NCBI GenBank assembly: GCA_030411725.1
Contig: MU839844.1
Location: forward strand, 496,001 to 560,000
Direction: 5' to 3'
DNA: 64,000 nucleotides
Origin: Echria macrotheca
Lineage: Eukaryota > Ascomycota > Sordariomycetes > Sordariales > Schizotheciaceae
Shown in pieces: positions 35,201 to 47,168 of the stretch (position 1 is its first letter; each line of letters starts with the position of its first letter). The position numbers and the translations under genes are program-made. A model generated the notes under the pieces. That model did no database searches and had not been told where the DNA came from. It was given only the letters and a program-made list of their open reading frames with translations.

Positions 35201-37009
35201 AGAAAGGCCCGGCGTACGGACGGGTCCGGGTCTTCGATGAGCACCCTTGTGTGTGCTTCAAATATTTCGACCATCTCTCGTCGCGTCTCGTCAAAGACCT
35301 CATCAAAGGCAGTCTCGGGTTGGTTCCCTGGCTCGACCTCTGGATCTGTGATGGTTGCAGAGCCATCTGCCCGTACCGTAGCTGCCATCAATAGGAATCG
35401 GTCGGCTATGGTCGCAAGTCGTCCGAGCGAAGCGGCATAGGTGGCTCGCACGATAGGTGCCGGCAGACGCGACGAGCCCACCAGAGACGCCTGCATTCTG
35501 GGCAAGATGTATTCGAGGAATATTTGTGAATTTATCGGCGTGACTGCTCTTACGAGATCCAGGAGCTGCGTGATAGTCCGGATAGCGGACACCACCACCA
35601 TGTCACACTTGTCGTTGAGTAAGACCATGAGATAGGGTAGGACCCGATCCAACTTGGCTTCATCCGTCAAGCGCTCCGAGAAGGCCAGCATGATATCACA
35701 GGCCTGGATTTTCGTGGCAGCCCGAGCCGCATTGCGGATTGATGACACAATCAGAGTCAAGAAGATCAGGGTGCCGTCATCCGTGGATCGGGGCTTGTCC
35801 ATAGTCGACACATAGTGCTGGTTGTTTGGAATGTTGAGCCGGAGTGGGTAGTATCGGAGTCCCAATCTTGGGGCTGGCTGAGCCTCCAGGGGCTGCAGTT
35901 TATCGTCCTGGTAGCCGAGAAAGTAGCTGATCTTGTCAAACTCTCGCCATACGCGCTCGATCCTCTTGTCGGCCTCGCCGAGCGTCTTGGCCGAGCCGGG
36001 ACCCGCGTATCGGTGGGGTGATGGGTTCGTGATGAGTTCCATGTATTGGTGTAGAAAGTTGTAAAAGTATGCAGGAAACACTTTGCCTTTCCAGAACTCT
36101 AGGTATTCCTCGGCCGAGTACCGCTTTTGGGGATCCAGCTGGATCATGTGAGCAATCATTTCTCGCAGCTCCCTGTCCGGGATCCTGCTCAGATGGGATA
36201 TGTTCGGGTCGTATTCGCCCCGGCGGTACTTGTACAGCTGGCTCAGGCTGAAGATGGGCGCCTCGAGGAACAACTCTGCAATGACGCAGCCAGCACTGAA
36301 GACATCCATAGCCCACGTCACTTTTGCGTCCGGATCGGCCTCCTCGCCGGGTGGAAGAAATCTCTCGGGCGCCAGATAACATGTTCTCCGGCCGGATGTA
36401 TCAAAGTAATAAGAAAAGTCGGCCGGGTTGTCTTCGGGCAGCATGACCCGCTTGAACGACGAGGAGAAGTCGGACAGGTATAACCAGTTCCACGACGTCA
36501 CGAGGGTATTCTCCGTCTTGATATCTCCATGATATATATCTTTGCTGTGGCAGTCGCGCAGGGCGCAGAGCAGCTGAAAAGCAAGCCACTTTTTCTCGAT
36601 GTCCTCGAGGAACGGTCGCGTACTAAGACGGTCATAGAGCGAGTTATAGCAAAACTGTCGGACCAAATACCCGTTCGTCTCGGTTTCGATGGCTCGTTGG
36701 TAGGGCAGAGCATTGGGGACATCGGCAAGAGCTCGTCGCTCACCTGGCATGCCACGTCAGCTCTGGGCCGTCGTTATCGGCCTATATGACAAACTTACGG
36801 ATGATGGCCTGCTTGTATTTATCCAGCGACATCTGGTACGGCTTTATGAGCACCTTTACGAGCACCACTCCGTCCTGGTGGCGGGCGCGGATGGTCTTCA
36901 TGAAGCGCGCCGTGCCCATCGACTTCTCGTAGACCAGGTCGGCGAGCTCAGGGACATCGATCCCGGCAGCCCCGGGCGGGGGCGCCGTCAGCGAGAACCC
37001 CTGGCCCAT
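32296..37009 (-). CDS. VPS15: Vps15 serine/threonine kinase, PI3-kinase regulator
   Basis: Exons 37009-36799 and 36743-32296 give 1552 aa, a usual length for the family. Vps15 is the regulatory kinase of the Vps34 phosphatidylinositol 3-kinase complexes used in vacuolar sorting, endosome traffic and autophagy. The N terminus MGQGFS is a myristoylation signal. The kinase-like domain (about 25-330) has the catalytic-loop HGDIKTEN (D144) and DFSSS (D162) in place of DFG, a known Vps15 trait, plus APERF. A helical (HEAT) region follows (about 390-770), then a disordered linker (~790-1060), then a C-terminal WD40 propeller (HTGAINRIVVAPDHQFFLTAG, DDGCVRVWD; later GSDKKLRFWDV and SISADRGGVVFIFQ). 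The promoter is on the 37-kb side. Confidence 0.96.
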
Positions 37010-38263
37010 GGTCGCGTCGAGTCGTCAAGATGGCAAGATGTTGAGTCAAGATCGGCCGGCACCTAAGCTACCGAAAGTAGAGTAAGCCGTGGGACATCTT
37101 GAAGCTCGCCGGCTTGATTGGAAGTCGCCGGCTGGCTTCGACGTTCGGTGGCGGGGAAAGTACTGGAGCGAAGTGGGTTCCGTATAGAGCTCCCGCCTTC
37201 CTAGTGAGTTCCTCGATGCATGCGATGCCACGATGCGACAGGTGGTGGCGGGCAGATCAGACAGGCAGGCACCGGTGATGAGTGCAAGTCAACAGCTGCT
37301 GGCAGGAGGTCGACCTGACGGCACCCGAACCCAATCAGCTGCCACGCGATAAGATAAGCGGGAGCCGCGTCCCGCTGAGCTCCGCCCCCACCATCAAGTC
37401 TCCGGATTCTCAGCCTTGTGGAACCTAAGGTACACAAAACGAGTCAAAGAAAACAGTCGTACAGAAACAGGTGTTTACATACATTTTGGGTCTAACCCCG
37501 TCTCAACTGTTACGAAGAGCTGGGGTTACAGGGGGTAAACCACGTCTACACTACCAGCTGGATCTTCGGAACACCAGCACCTCTACTGACAAAATCCACC
37601 ACATGCACGGAGTTTCGTACACTTGCGCAGTCAGGTAAAGTAAACGTGAGCGCCTCTGGTATTCCAAGGGATGCTCGCAGAACGTCTGGGCTAGCTATAC
37701 ACGCATAATCCAGCCCACCATCACTTCCCGGCCACCGACAACAAATCTGCTCCAAGCCGCCATCAGGTCCAATTACACAACATGCGCCCTCCTAAACTCC
37801 GCCCAAACACCAATTTTGGTCAACAACCGGGTATATAGAACAATCGTGAATCGAACCGGAGGGCGCATCGTCGACATTCCTACCGTCAGGCCGGCTTTCC
37901 CCGTCCTATCCATCTCTACCCCGCCGTCTGTAGCCCAACACCGCATCTAACCCAAGCAGTGGTATCGCTGCTGTCTCGAGTTTGTTCGTAACTGCTGCTC
38001 TGTTTGCGGGAGTCTATGCGCAGGATAACGAGAGCCATGATCACCGAGAAATTGAAAGGTAAAAAAGTGCTGAGCCCAGGGCCGCGTCTTGTGACCGAGA
38101 CGAAGCCCGGATGCAGGGAAAATCAGCAGGCAGAATGCTCGCCGGGGAGTAACATGTCGTGTGTACCGAACGCCGAAACCAATGCCGAGCCGACAGGCTT
38201 TCATCGAGACATTATTCAAGAGTAATAAAGGAAGGAGTATTGCGTCGTAAACATGAGCTAACC
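37010..38263. other. intergenic region, no gene recognised
   Basis: VPS15 promoter and the 3' flank of the SH3 membrane-protein gene (both minus). Frames are short and without domains. One sequence resembling a tRNA B-box (about 37845-37856, minus) lacks any cloverleaf around it. Confidence 0.5.
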
Positions 38264-40202
38264 TCAAGACCCCGTGGTCGTTGTCATCTGGTGAGCGCTT
38301 GACCCCGTCTCGGTTGACCCATCGCCTTCGATCGTCTTCCTCCAATGCTCTGGGAGGCAGACACACACCAATGGGAACGCCTTGATCTCACCACTCACGG
38401 GTGGTGACGTGTCACGCATCCGCCCCGATGTGTTGGAGACTCCGCTATCGCGTTGGGCTTGCCGACGTGCTTCCCACTCCTCTGCCCGCTCATCCACCAA
38501 GATACCAGTTGCCCATCCGTCATCCCAGATGCCCACCACTTTGAGCATGTCTCCGCGCTCCAGCGTGAACTCATCAGCCGCACGCGGCTGGTAAGCCCAA
38601 AGCACAGCAACACGGTCCCCAGGATGGATGTCATCCTGAGAGTAGTAATCCTTGAAGAATGGCAGCTGCTCTGACTGCTGGCTCGCCATTCCTTGGGGCG
38701 ACGACATCCCTCCAGCGCTAGTAGGGGATTGCGGGTCCTCGCCTCCCAGGGCAGAACTGCTCGAGAGCGAGCCGTTTCTTCGTAGCGTCGTAGGGGGCGG
38801 GCGCAAAACACCAGGCGCTCCGCGATCTGATTCGGGACTATCGCCAAACCCATCGGAGGATGAGTGGTCGTCACCCTGCCTCCTTCCTCTGCCTGCGTAG
38901 GCAGCCGTCGCCGCAACAGCAGCAGCTCCGCCCATGTCGCGTATTCCGTGATGCGAGGGAGCATCTCCAGAATGCCCCTCGAGAGCAGACATCCGCGCTA
39001 TCCTCCCACCCGGGAGGACCTCATATCCTGGCGAAACGTTGCTCTGGGTCATTCCCTGCGGTGGAAGAACACCTTTCCTGCTGGGCGATGGCTGGTTGAA
39101 TATGCTCCCACTCTGGCTTCCCGTACGGTTGCGGCGGTGCCGAAGCAGGAGCCAGATGAGTGCGGCAATGAGCGCGAGGCCCGCAACACCACCGATGACA
39201 GCCCCGGCAATTTTGCCTCCGCTCACACCACTACCGCCATCTGCCACAGGAACTCCGGTCGATGAAGAAGTTGCAGTCGGAAGAGTGGTCGTGAAGGTCA
39301 TGGTCGGTGTGATCGATGGGAGGACCACGCCGGCACATCGCGTTTCAGCCTTGGAGCTGTAGCAGCACGTGTCGGTAGAGTTGATACCTCCAGAGGCGCA
39401 ATACGAGCACAATCCGATCGTGCTGTTGCCATATCCGCAATTCTCAGGCTCGTTGGCGACGCCTGGGATACACTGGGCACTAGACAATGAATCCGCAGGC
39501 AGCGCACACGTCGTAAAGTCGGCCCTGATCTGGGTCAAGGCGTTGTTACTTGGACTGGAGCACAGCTGGTTATCATTAATGACGTAGAATTCGCTCTCGG
39601 CAAATTGGGCCTGTTGACTGTTAGCGGCAACACCGGCGAAGGGGCCATAGCACGTACGCATGTGTCTGCGCAGACTGGTCGCGAGTTTGCCGGCGCCAGT
39701 TTGCAGCTGTCGATGGAGTTCTGGATAATAGCATTACATATTACGGTGGTTGTATACCGTGCGTACAGATCACTGGTATTGGTAAGGCTGATGCCTCCGC
39801 ATCCGAGGAGCGTTTGGTATCTGCGAATTGTTAGAACGGCGTTGGAGACCAAAAGCGCGCAAACATACTTCTCCTGGACGTAGTTGGTTTGTACATGAAG
39901 TTGTAATCGGTCGTCAAAACTCTTGACGTCCGATACGAATTGAAGAAAAGGACTAGGCGGTGTCAGTACAACAGGTCCGGATCAAGCCGGACAAAGTGAA
40001 CATACAATAGTCCGACGACGAAAGGGTCGGTCGACACTGATGCCGACTGGAAGGCATTACACGCTTTGGAGCCCCGAAGCGGTATGCAAGCGGCCATTGC
40101 CGCTGGTGATGTCGATAACAGCGAGAGCAGAATCGCTTTGCTTCCCGGTCGACGAGGTCCCCTCCTCCTCCCCGACGTCCGTCGACCAATTGGCGCGTCC
40201 AT
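38264..40202 (-). CDS. single-pass membrane protein, Cys-rich ectodomain and SH3 domain
   Basis: Exons 40202-40006, 39952-39869, 39820-39658 and 39610-38264 give 596 aa; the last intron is 47 nt (GTACGT donor, GCTAAC branch). The start at 40202 gives a long basic N terminus before a hydrophobic ILLSLLSTSPAAMA signal segment. The ectodomain (about 40-260) is Cys-rich (for example CGYGNSTIGLCSYC and DTCCYSS) with N-glycosylation sequons, then a Ser/Thr-rich stalk. One transmembrane helix (about 282-304) follows. The cytosolic half is Ser/Pro-rich with an SH3 domain near 482-571 (VAVLWAYQPRAADEFTLERGD, DDGWATG). This layout suits a sensor or adaptor at the cell surface that recruits proline-rich partners, as in Fus1-like or cell-wall-integrity proteins. 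Function is inferred only. Confidence 0.82.
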
Positions 40203-43200
40203 GCCGACTGGGTGCTGATAGGTCGCCAGTTTGGATCCTCCAGTGCGGTTGGGCGTCGAACAGTTCGTCGTCAATGATGGTAGTGTCACCGTGATTCCGG
40301 ATTCATGACTGTCCTCAGATCCTCTCACTCATCGTCCCAATGCGCGCGGTTGAGTCGGAAGGTTGTCGAGCACAGCAGGTAGGAAGCAGGCGTCGCTTTC
40401 CTAGTTGCGGCTTCCACGGAGGGCTCTCGATTCGTGCGCGTCGGATTGGCTAACCGGAACTCTCGGTCGATGATGGTCAGGCCTGGCAGACTTTGTTTTG
40501 GGTCGCGATTACGGCCGGCAGCAAGCTGAGGTTGGTGCGCTGCCCTGTGAGAAAAAAGTCGGGGTCGGGACCCGCAGCATATATGCGAGAAGGAGCGGGA
40601 GCAGCTTGGGGGAGGCACGGAGCGGCTCCAGGTCTCTCTTGTCGGTCTTCCTGGATTAATGCAGCTGCGGGTTGTAGTGGAGGGCAGCAGACACCTCGAC
40701 AGAGGGGGGGCAGCGAAGATCGAGGTGGTTGGGTGGGTGTGCAGGTTCAACACGGCTACTGCGAGGAACCAAACGCGATTTGGCCACTGCAGGTGCACAA
40801 GCGTTGCGGGTGCAGGAACACGGACGGGAGAGAATTTACAACTCGGAAGCAGAGGGTGGGTGAATCGGGTCGGTAGGCGAAAAGAGCGGCACAAACGAGG
40901 GGAAGAAACCAAAGAGTGTCGAAGGGGGTGGACGGTGCACCGTGAAGGGCGACGGGAGATATCACGGCTCCGCGAGGGACGGGAAGAAAGAAGGTGAAGA
41001 GGTCGAGAGAGTCGAGAAAGTGAACTGGAAGGCGGGAAGCTGTGGATTTCGTGCAAGAGCCAGATCCAATTTCGCTTGAGATTAAGGTCCCTGGACGCCT
41101 CCTACCCTATGAGGACTAGACCACCCATGTCAAGGGGAAGCCCACGACCCTTGTCGTCCGTTTTTGCGGTTAATTCAAGGACGTGCACTTCGCGAGCAGT
41201 CCGAAGAAAACAAGTCGTTGAGCAGCGACATTACAGAATCTCGAGTTGCGAATCTGGCTGAAAGCCGGCGCTTGCGGGAGAGAGAGGATACGGTGCCCGG
41301 TGCTAAGAGTCCCCTGATCTCTCGGCAGTGTCTGCTAAGCCGGAATGCATTGCGATATCGTTCTGGGTTTGGCAGATCATGGTAATGCGGTCCTGCGATG
41401 CCGGGCTGGCGTCCCCCTTTCTGGGGGAGGGCTTCCAGCAAATTTGGAGGGACGGCATCCCACGATAAAGGCTAGTTTATGAAGAGGATGGCTACCGGAT
41501 ATACGTATGAGCCACTTTGCGGCCTCTGCCCAGTTGTTGTCTGTCAACAAGACTCGGCGAGATGCACCGTCCGGAGATCTGGGCGGTGCTCGGATGTGTG
41601 GCTTGTGTTGAAGCTTCATAAATCCCGAAAACACCAGGGATTGTTGGCGTGTTCTGAGCAACAGCCGAGAAACCAAACGTCTGGTTGAGCCCTAGGCTTG
41701 TTCGGCCATGGTAAGGCTCTGCGGCTTTGCACTCGTCAAAAGCCTGTCATCTTGTCTCTATCCACGACAAACGAATATCGCTTCAGCAGGTTTCGCCGTG
41801 ACTGCACTTGCATCTGCAGATTCCAGGCCAGGATTCGGTCGAAGAGACAAAGAAGGCTCTCATTGGCTCAGGAAGTGCTGCACGAAACCTCGCGCAAAGT
41901 GGATTCCAGGGCCGACCCGTTTCGAACAGGCGGCCGTCCCAATTATTGGTCGCCGGAAATTTATGAGACAAAAAGTGGCAGCAGGGCCTCTCCCCGCCGC
42001 TGCCCCGCGACAACGAACCCGTCACGGTCCACTGCGGAAACATCACACACTTCCCAGGACTTCTTCAGCGATAGTGGACACTCGGACAATCTCTTGTTCT
42101 CCCAAGACATTCTCGCAGAAGCGGTCGAAGCCGGCACTGGCACGCTCCGTTCTTTTTTTGACTCCCACGCGCAGAATGGCATCTTGGAGACCGCCCGGCA
42201 GCAGACTGCAAGAGCGGGATGGAGATGGCCTTGGACGCCAGGAAAAGAAGCAACGCGGGCGCACGACCAATCTAATTAGGCGCCCGCGGTGCGCGAGCAG
42301 CACGGTGAGTGGCCCAGGGAGCGCGCGACGCGTCGCTATGTCGGACAGGATGGCAGCCGGAAGATGATGTGGTCGGTCAGCCGCCCCAATGATACCAGCT
42401 ATTCTTGGAATCGCGGCAGTGGGATTGTCGCAGCCGCCAGATGAGCCAACGGCTCAACCGCAAATTGTCGTCATCTGGATTCTGGACCAGCTCCCGATTG
42501 CCGAACCGACGGCATGCCACCCTCGCCACCGCCGACTCCAACCTTTTCGTTCTCCAACTTTTGGGGGCATTCCCAATCGAGCATTCTGGTCGCTGTGCGT
42601 CACCGCACTGCACGCAATGGCCCGCTCAGACCGTTGTTGTGCATCATGGATGGCGGCGATTTGCTGGTGTTCGTCCAAGGTGGGTGCGGGTGGGTGTTTC
42701 CCCGCAGTCTGTTCAGTTTTGCGAGAGTTCTTGCGATGCAGATCAGAGGCGTTGAGCTGACCACCACAGCCTCATACCAGACGATCCTAGGGGAGCCACC
42801 GAGTGGTGAAGCTCACCTAATTCGCATCTGACTGGCCCAGAGCTTGGAGGAACAGCTGAAGCTGATGCTTAGAAGATGTTCAGATGGTCACCGCGTTCAG
42901 ATGAAGTGCTTAGGTTCTCGGTGAGCGTGGTGAGCTTGGGAAGTCGGAAGGGTATTCATGCAGCATCTCCAGCCAAGTGGCACAAAAGCGGGATCCCTTG
43001 TTGTCCAGCCAGTTTGCCTCCACCACACCCCACGATGAGGTATTGCTGCTCCCCGGCGGCGGCGAGGACGCTGGAACCGTGGAGTCGGCTCGATGTCGCA
43101 GAGGGGTCGCGGCAAAATCACCCACACACCCGCACAGATGCCCGGTTACCGCCTGCTCCCGCAATGACCTCTAGCATCCGTACTCGTACAAGTACAGAGC

Positions 43201-45644
43201 GGAGGAGGCGCAAGTGGTCTGAGCACGGCTGTATACTCTACCCAATGAGTGTCGAGAGGTGACGCTGGAATGTGGGGGATTGGCATGTCCCGGCATATAT
43301 GTCCATTTGACAGGTGCGGCGTCTTCCAAATACTGCTTTTCCCAGGTAGCGAACGCAGCCGAGGGCGCGAACAAAGATGGCTTCCAGTCGGTAGATTCGG
43401 AATATTTGGGCTTGGACTACGGGTTGACAGCCAACGGTGGTGCAAGCGAAGGGCGGATGATGGCCGACAATGCGAGGGCAGACTCTGATCCGCTTGATCT
43501 GAATCGGGATGCGAATCTGGGGAAGCCATGCCGTGGTCTTGGCAAGCCGACGTCCCGGTCTACACAGTTCTGCGAGTGCTATAGTTGGGAACCGACTATG
43601 TGACTCTTGTCCAGTGTTGGGGCATCGCATGAGCATACCCCGCGATGGGCTATCCGGCGCAACATGCCGCGGCGATCAGCGAGGTCTCCGCGCAGGACGT
43701 GGTCTAGATTACCGAAGACGGGAATGGGAGCGAGAGAGTGTAGAGACAGAGAGGTAGGGGGTGATATAGGTCGTACCGGGTATATGTGGTGTAGTTGTGT
43801 GGTCAGGGGCAGGGGGTTCACACCCGCTCTCCCGCACTCTGTTTCAGCCGCATGGATGTCGATAGCGATCTAACAAGCACACAAGCACACAAGCACCGGG
43901 GATTCCTCTCAATGACAGATAAGATTTTGGAATTCCTCTCTATCCCGGATCTTAAAAGGGCTATGATTTGAAGAGTTCAAGAAATATGATTCTTTCTTGT
44001 TGGGTGTTCGTCGGAGTTCACAGTTGGTACAACAAAACGCGATGCGACCCTATCTAGATATTCCGCCCCGATAACACATATCCGAGGTCGTTCGAGTTTC
44101 AACAGGGGATTTTTTTAGGTGCCCCATATCCCGAGAGATGAAAGAGAGGGAGGGCACATACAACGGCTTTGTCGACACACGGACGCGGAATCCATGACAT
44201 GATCGCCCGGATCTACGCACGGGACCAGAGGTTAAATCCTCTGGGCGTTGATGCGCGGGTTGTGTTTGCTGGGCTGGGATGGGTTAGTCCTCGTTTTTCT
44301 TGGGAAAGTGAGGTTTATCGGTGGCTTTCTACCTGGGTGAGTATTTGAGTAGGCTGAGTATAGGTGTGGATGTGGAGTGATGGTGTGAAATGGAGAATGC
44401 TGGGTAAAGAAGGTGTAGGGGAGAGGGAGGGCAGTTCGATCATGGTAGGCCGTGGACTAGTATTGGACGGGGGAGGTGGGACAGGGGGAGGGGATATTGT
44501 TGGTCTTCCACTGGTGGGCGGGAGAGAGGTTGGTGGTGTTGGTAGGGGCAGAGCAAAGGTTAAGACATGACTTTTTTGTTGAGGGGTGCGTGCTGGGGCG
44601 GTTCAGGCTGGGGATGATGAGGTATGGATTCGGAAGCGGAATCCACTGTATAGACCAGTTAGGTAGAGGTGAGAGGTCTGGTTAGGCTCGATCTTCTGTC
44701 CCGGCACTATTCTTGCCTCCTTCAGGAGGACACAGTTGTCCTAGTTCTCAGCAGATGTGGGTGGAGGCGTTCTTCAGGGCCGTTTCAATCCAGACACGGT
44801 ATCTGGGAGCATACAAGCCGTGTGTTACTACTTGTTGCCTCAGGGAATGGTGGACTACTCCGGATATGGGCGTATTATAAGAGGCAAAATTGGGTTTCTC
44901 GGATGCCTCTCCCAGTTTCCATTGTCTGTGTTGGAATTTTTCCGTTAGAGAATTCCTGGCTTACAGTCGAGTATCGTGGGATAAAGGGCCAGCTTATAAT
45001 AACGGATGAATCATCAACACAAACTGATAGAGCTTGCCTCATACCTAGATTTCAATTCGAATTGATAACCGCATGGGAAGCACGGGAGGGTTTGGAAAAG
45101 GGGCTCAAGACGAAACCAACAGCCCGACTTTCTTTTGCCTCGTTTTGTCATGAACCCATTGTGGGTGAAATCCTTCCATTCAAGCGTTCCAGCGGGGCGG
45201 TAATAAGGACGTTATCGATGAAGGCAACAACGGACATATATGCTTGAGCAGGATGCCGCCTCTCGTCGTCATGGGTTTCCATTTCCTTTCCGTTACCCGT
45301 AACTCCTTGATTACCTCGCTCTATCTCCTATATTATACATGGCTATACATGCCTGCCACAGACCATGATGCTCAACAAAGGAAACCCCCCAGATTATAGA
45401 TATTAACCACGATGCCCGGAACGCTGGATGACCAAACTGCGGCATCCATAGGGACCACCAACGAGTTTCCGAGGATACCGACCGCTGAGCCAGCCCTTAA
45501 AGCTAGGCCTCACAGATATTACTTGCCAACGCCGTCTCTTGGGGGATCCAGAAGGACCGCGGTCGGCCCAGACATGAAGTCATACAGCACTCCGTACCAT
45601 GCCAACCGTTGCCAACGGGAGCGATCTTGATGCCAACACACCGA
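40203..45644. other. 5.4-kb region without a recognisable gene
   Basis: Promoter side of the SH3 protein gene and the 3' flank of the DUF3112 gene. Frames of 100-240 codons are frequent on both strands but are low in complexity (Ser/Arg/Pro-rich, e.g. 40325-41056 minus) or change frame without splice signals (41698-42367). The region 43900-45400 is AT-richer. I found no terminal repeats, transposase-like or RNA-gene sequence. It could hold non-coding transcripts or decayed sequence; nothing visible decides. Confidence 0.5.
43873..43896. repeat. three tandem copies of an 8-bp unit
   Basis: ACAAGCAC repeated three times without change. Short simple repeat in the gene-poor region. Confidence 0.85.
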
Positions 45645-47168
45645 TCACTTCTGATACGAGGCCCTGGGCTCCGAGGTTGCCTCATCACCGTACAACTCCC
45701 GCTAATCAAGGTCAGCATCCCCCAGTATATCTCATGGGCAAAACAAAACATACCATAGCTCTCGCCATCCACTCCGAATCCTCCTCCGCCCTCCCAGACC
45801 CAACCGGCGCATCACTCCCCGTCGCCTCGCCCCGCCCGCCCCTGAGGATCCCAAACCGCTCCCTCTCCCGCGCGCTCCCCATGCTCCGCGCACTCCGCAG
45901 ACTCCGCCGGTCAGAGGGCACACTCCGCCCCGGCACCGAGAGAAGCCCATTCCCCGCCCAAGTCGGATTCCTCTTGACCATCGAACCCTGTCCCGACCCC
46001 GAGCCCGAGCCCGACCCCGATCCAGAACCCGACGGCGGCGGCCCTTGTGGATGAAAACGCCCCTGCTGACTATGCGCCGAGCTCGACAGCCTCTGATGAT
46101 GCGTATCCGGCAGATGCTTCTTCTCAAAGACCGCGACAGCCGAAGCCACGGCGGCCGCCGACTCCCCAAACTCGGCACAGGAATAATGTCCCGGCGCCGA
46201 GCTGCCATCGGGCACGTGGAACCGCCGATCGAACCGCGACAGCGCGTACGTGTACACGACGACCAGCTCGACCCCGTAGTTGAAGACATAGTACGCCGCC
46301 TTGGCATGCCACCACGCCGGCTCGTTCCTCGGCCGCTGGGGCGCGAGCGCCACGCCGGCGCGGAAGACGGCGCCGGCGCCCAGCAGGAACGTGGTGAGCA
46401 CGAGCAGCGCGAACTTGGTGCGCAGATGTCCCTCGCCGAACCGGTCGATATGCGTGCGCTTGGGAATGACGGCCGCGAAAAAAACCAGCGGGATCGGCAG
46501 CGCCGCGAGCACGGCCAGGTACGTCGCGCACACGCCCTGGATCTTGCGCCCCGCCGCCCGGGCGCCGGCGTCCCGCGTGAAGAACATGTCCACGCTGACG
46601 GTGACGACCATGATCAGCACGACGGCGACGCTCGCGAACATCCCCCGGAAGAGCAGCGTGACGGCGCGGTGCCAGCCGAAGAGCGGGTGGCACGCGCGGA
46701 TGATGCGCTGCGCGAAGACGAGGTTCGTCAGGAACAGCAGCAGGACGCCGGCGGCCGTGAAGATCTGCGCCGCGATGGCGACGCGCACGTTTGTCGGCTG
46801 CGTGGCCCACACGATGCGCATCGTCAGCGCCATGATGCGCGCCATGCAGAAGCCGAACAGCAGGCCCGAAAATAGAAACTTGTAGTTGTGCCGCCGGTTG
46901 AGCTGGAAGATGGCCATGTGGGTGGCGGCGCCGAGGGCGAACAGGGAAAGCAGCACGGCGCAGATGGGGATGTCGAGGTTTGTGGTAGGCAGGCCGCCTG
47001 GTTGGGCTGTCTGGGGCGCGTAGGGCGGCCCATCTTGGGTTACCTTGTCTCATGATGTTAGCATATCCAGTGACAGAAAAAAAGAGGAAGACCAAATACC
47101 GCTGGGGTGGTGGGTAAGGGCGCCGCCGGACTACTCGTCGGAGCAGTCGGCGCCGTGTAGTTGGACAT
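45645..47168 (-). CDS. DUF3112-type seven-helix membrane protein
   Basis: Exons 47168-47100, 47043-45754 and 45701-45645 give 471 aa. After a short Thr/Pro-rich start the protein has about seven hydrophobic segments: ICAVLLSLFALGAATHMAIFQ, FLFSGLLFGFCMARIMALTM, VAIAAQIFTAAGVLLLFLTN, LLFRGMFASVAVVLIMVV, VCATYLAVLAALPIPLVFF, LLVLTTFLLGAGAVFRAG and one near YYVFNYGVELVVVYTYALS. The DGPPYAPQ lead-in, FQxNRR after helix 1, and ARIMALTMRIVWATQP after helix 2 match the fungal DUF3112 family as I know it. Its function is unknown. The cytosolic tail contains a (GS)n run (~residues 345-360) and Ser/Arg-rich sequence. The last exon is 57 nt and adds ELYGDEATSE; without it the frame would run on to a stop at 45712. 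Confidence 0.82.

Noticed and set aside
37840..37860. tRNA B-box-like sequence on the minus strand (GGTTCGATTC)
   Set aside because: No A box, acceptor stem or cloverleaf could be drawn around it.
39611..39661. Read-through model of the SH3 gene using MRTCYGPFAG as a start
   Set aside because: That frame overlaps a perfect 47-nt intron (GTACGT, GCTAAC, CAACAG), and the upstream exons join in phase to AQFAES.
40325..41056. 243-codon open frame on the minus strand upstream of the SH3 gene
   Set aside because: Low-complexity Ser/Arg/Pro-rich translation in a GC-rich leader region with no domain, no splice partner and a poor start; reads as 5' UTR or promoter.
41698..42367. Two overlapping plus-strand frames of ~200 codons
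   Set aside because: They are out of frame with each other over the same bases, show no family resemblance and have no supportive splice sites.
44669..45247. 192-codon plus-strand frame in the AT-richer interval
   Set aside because: No domain, no codon preference like the neighbours, weak start context.
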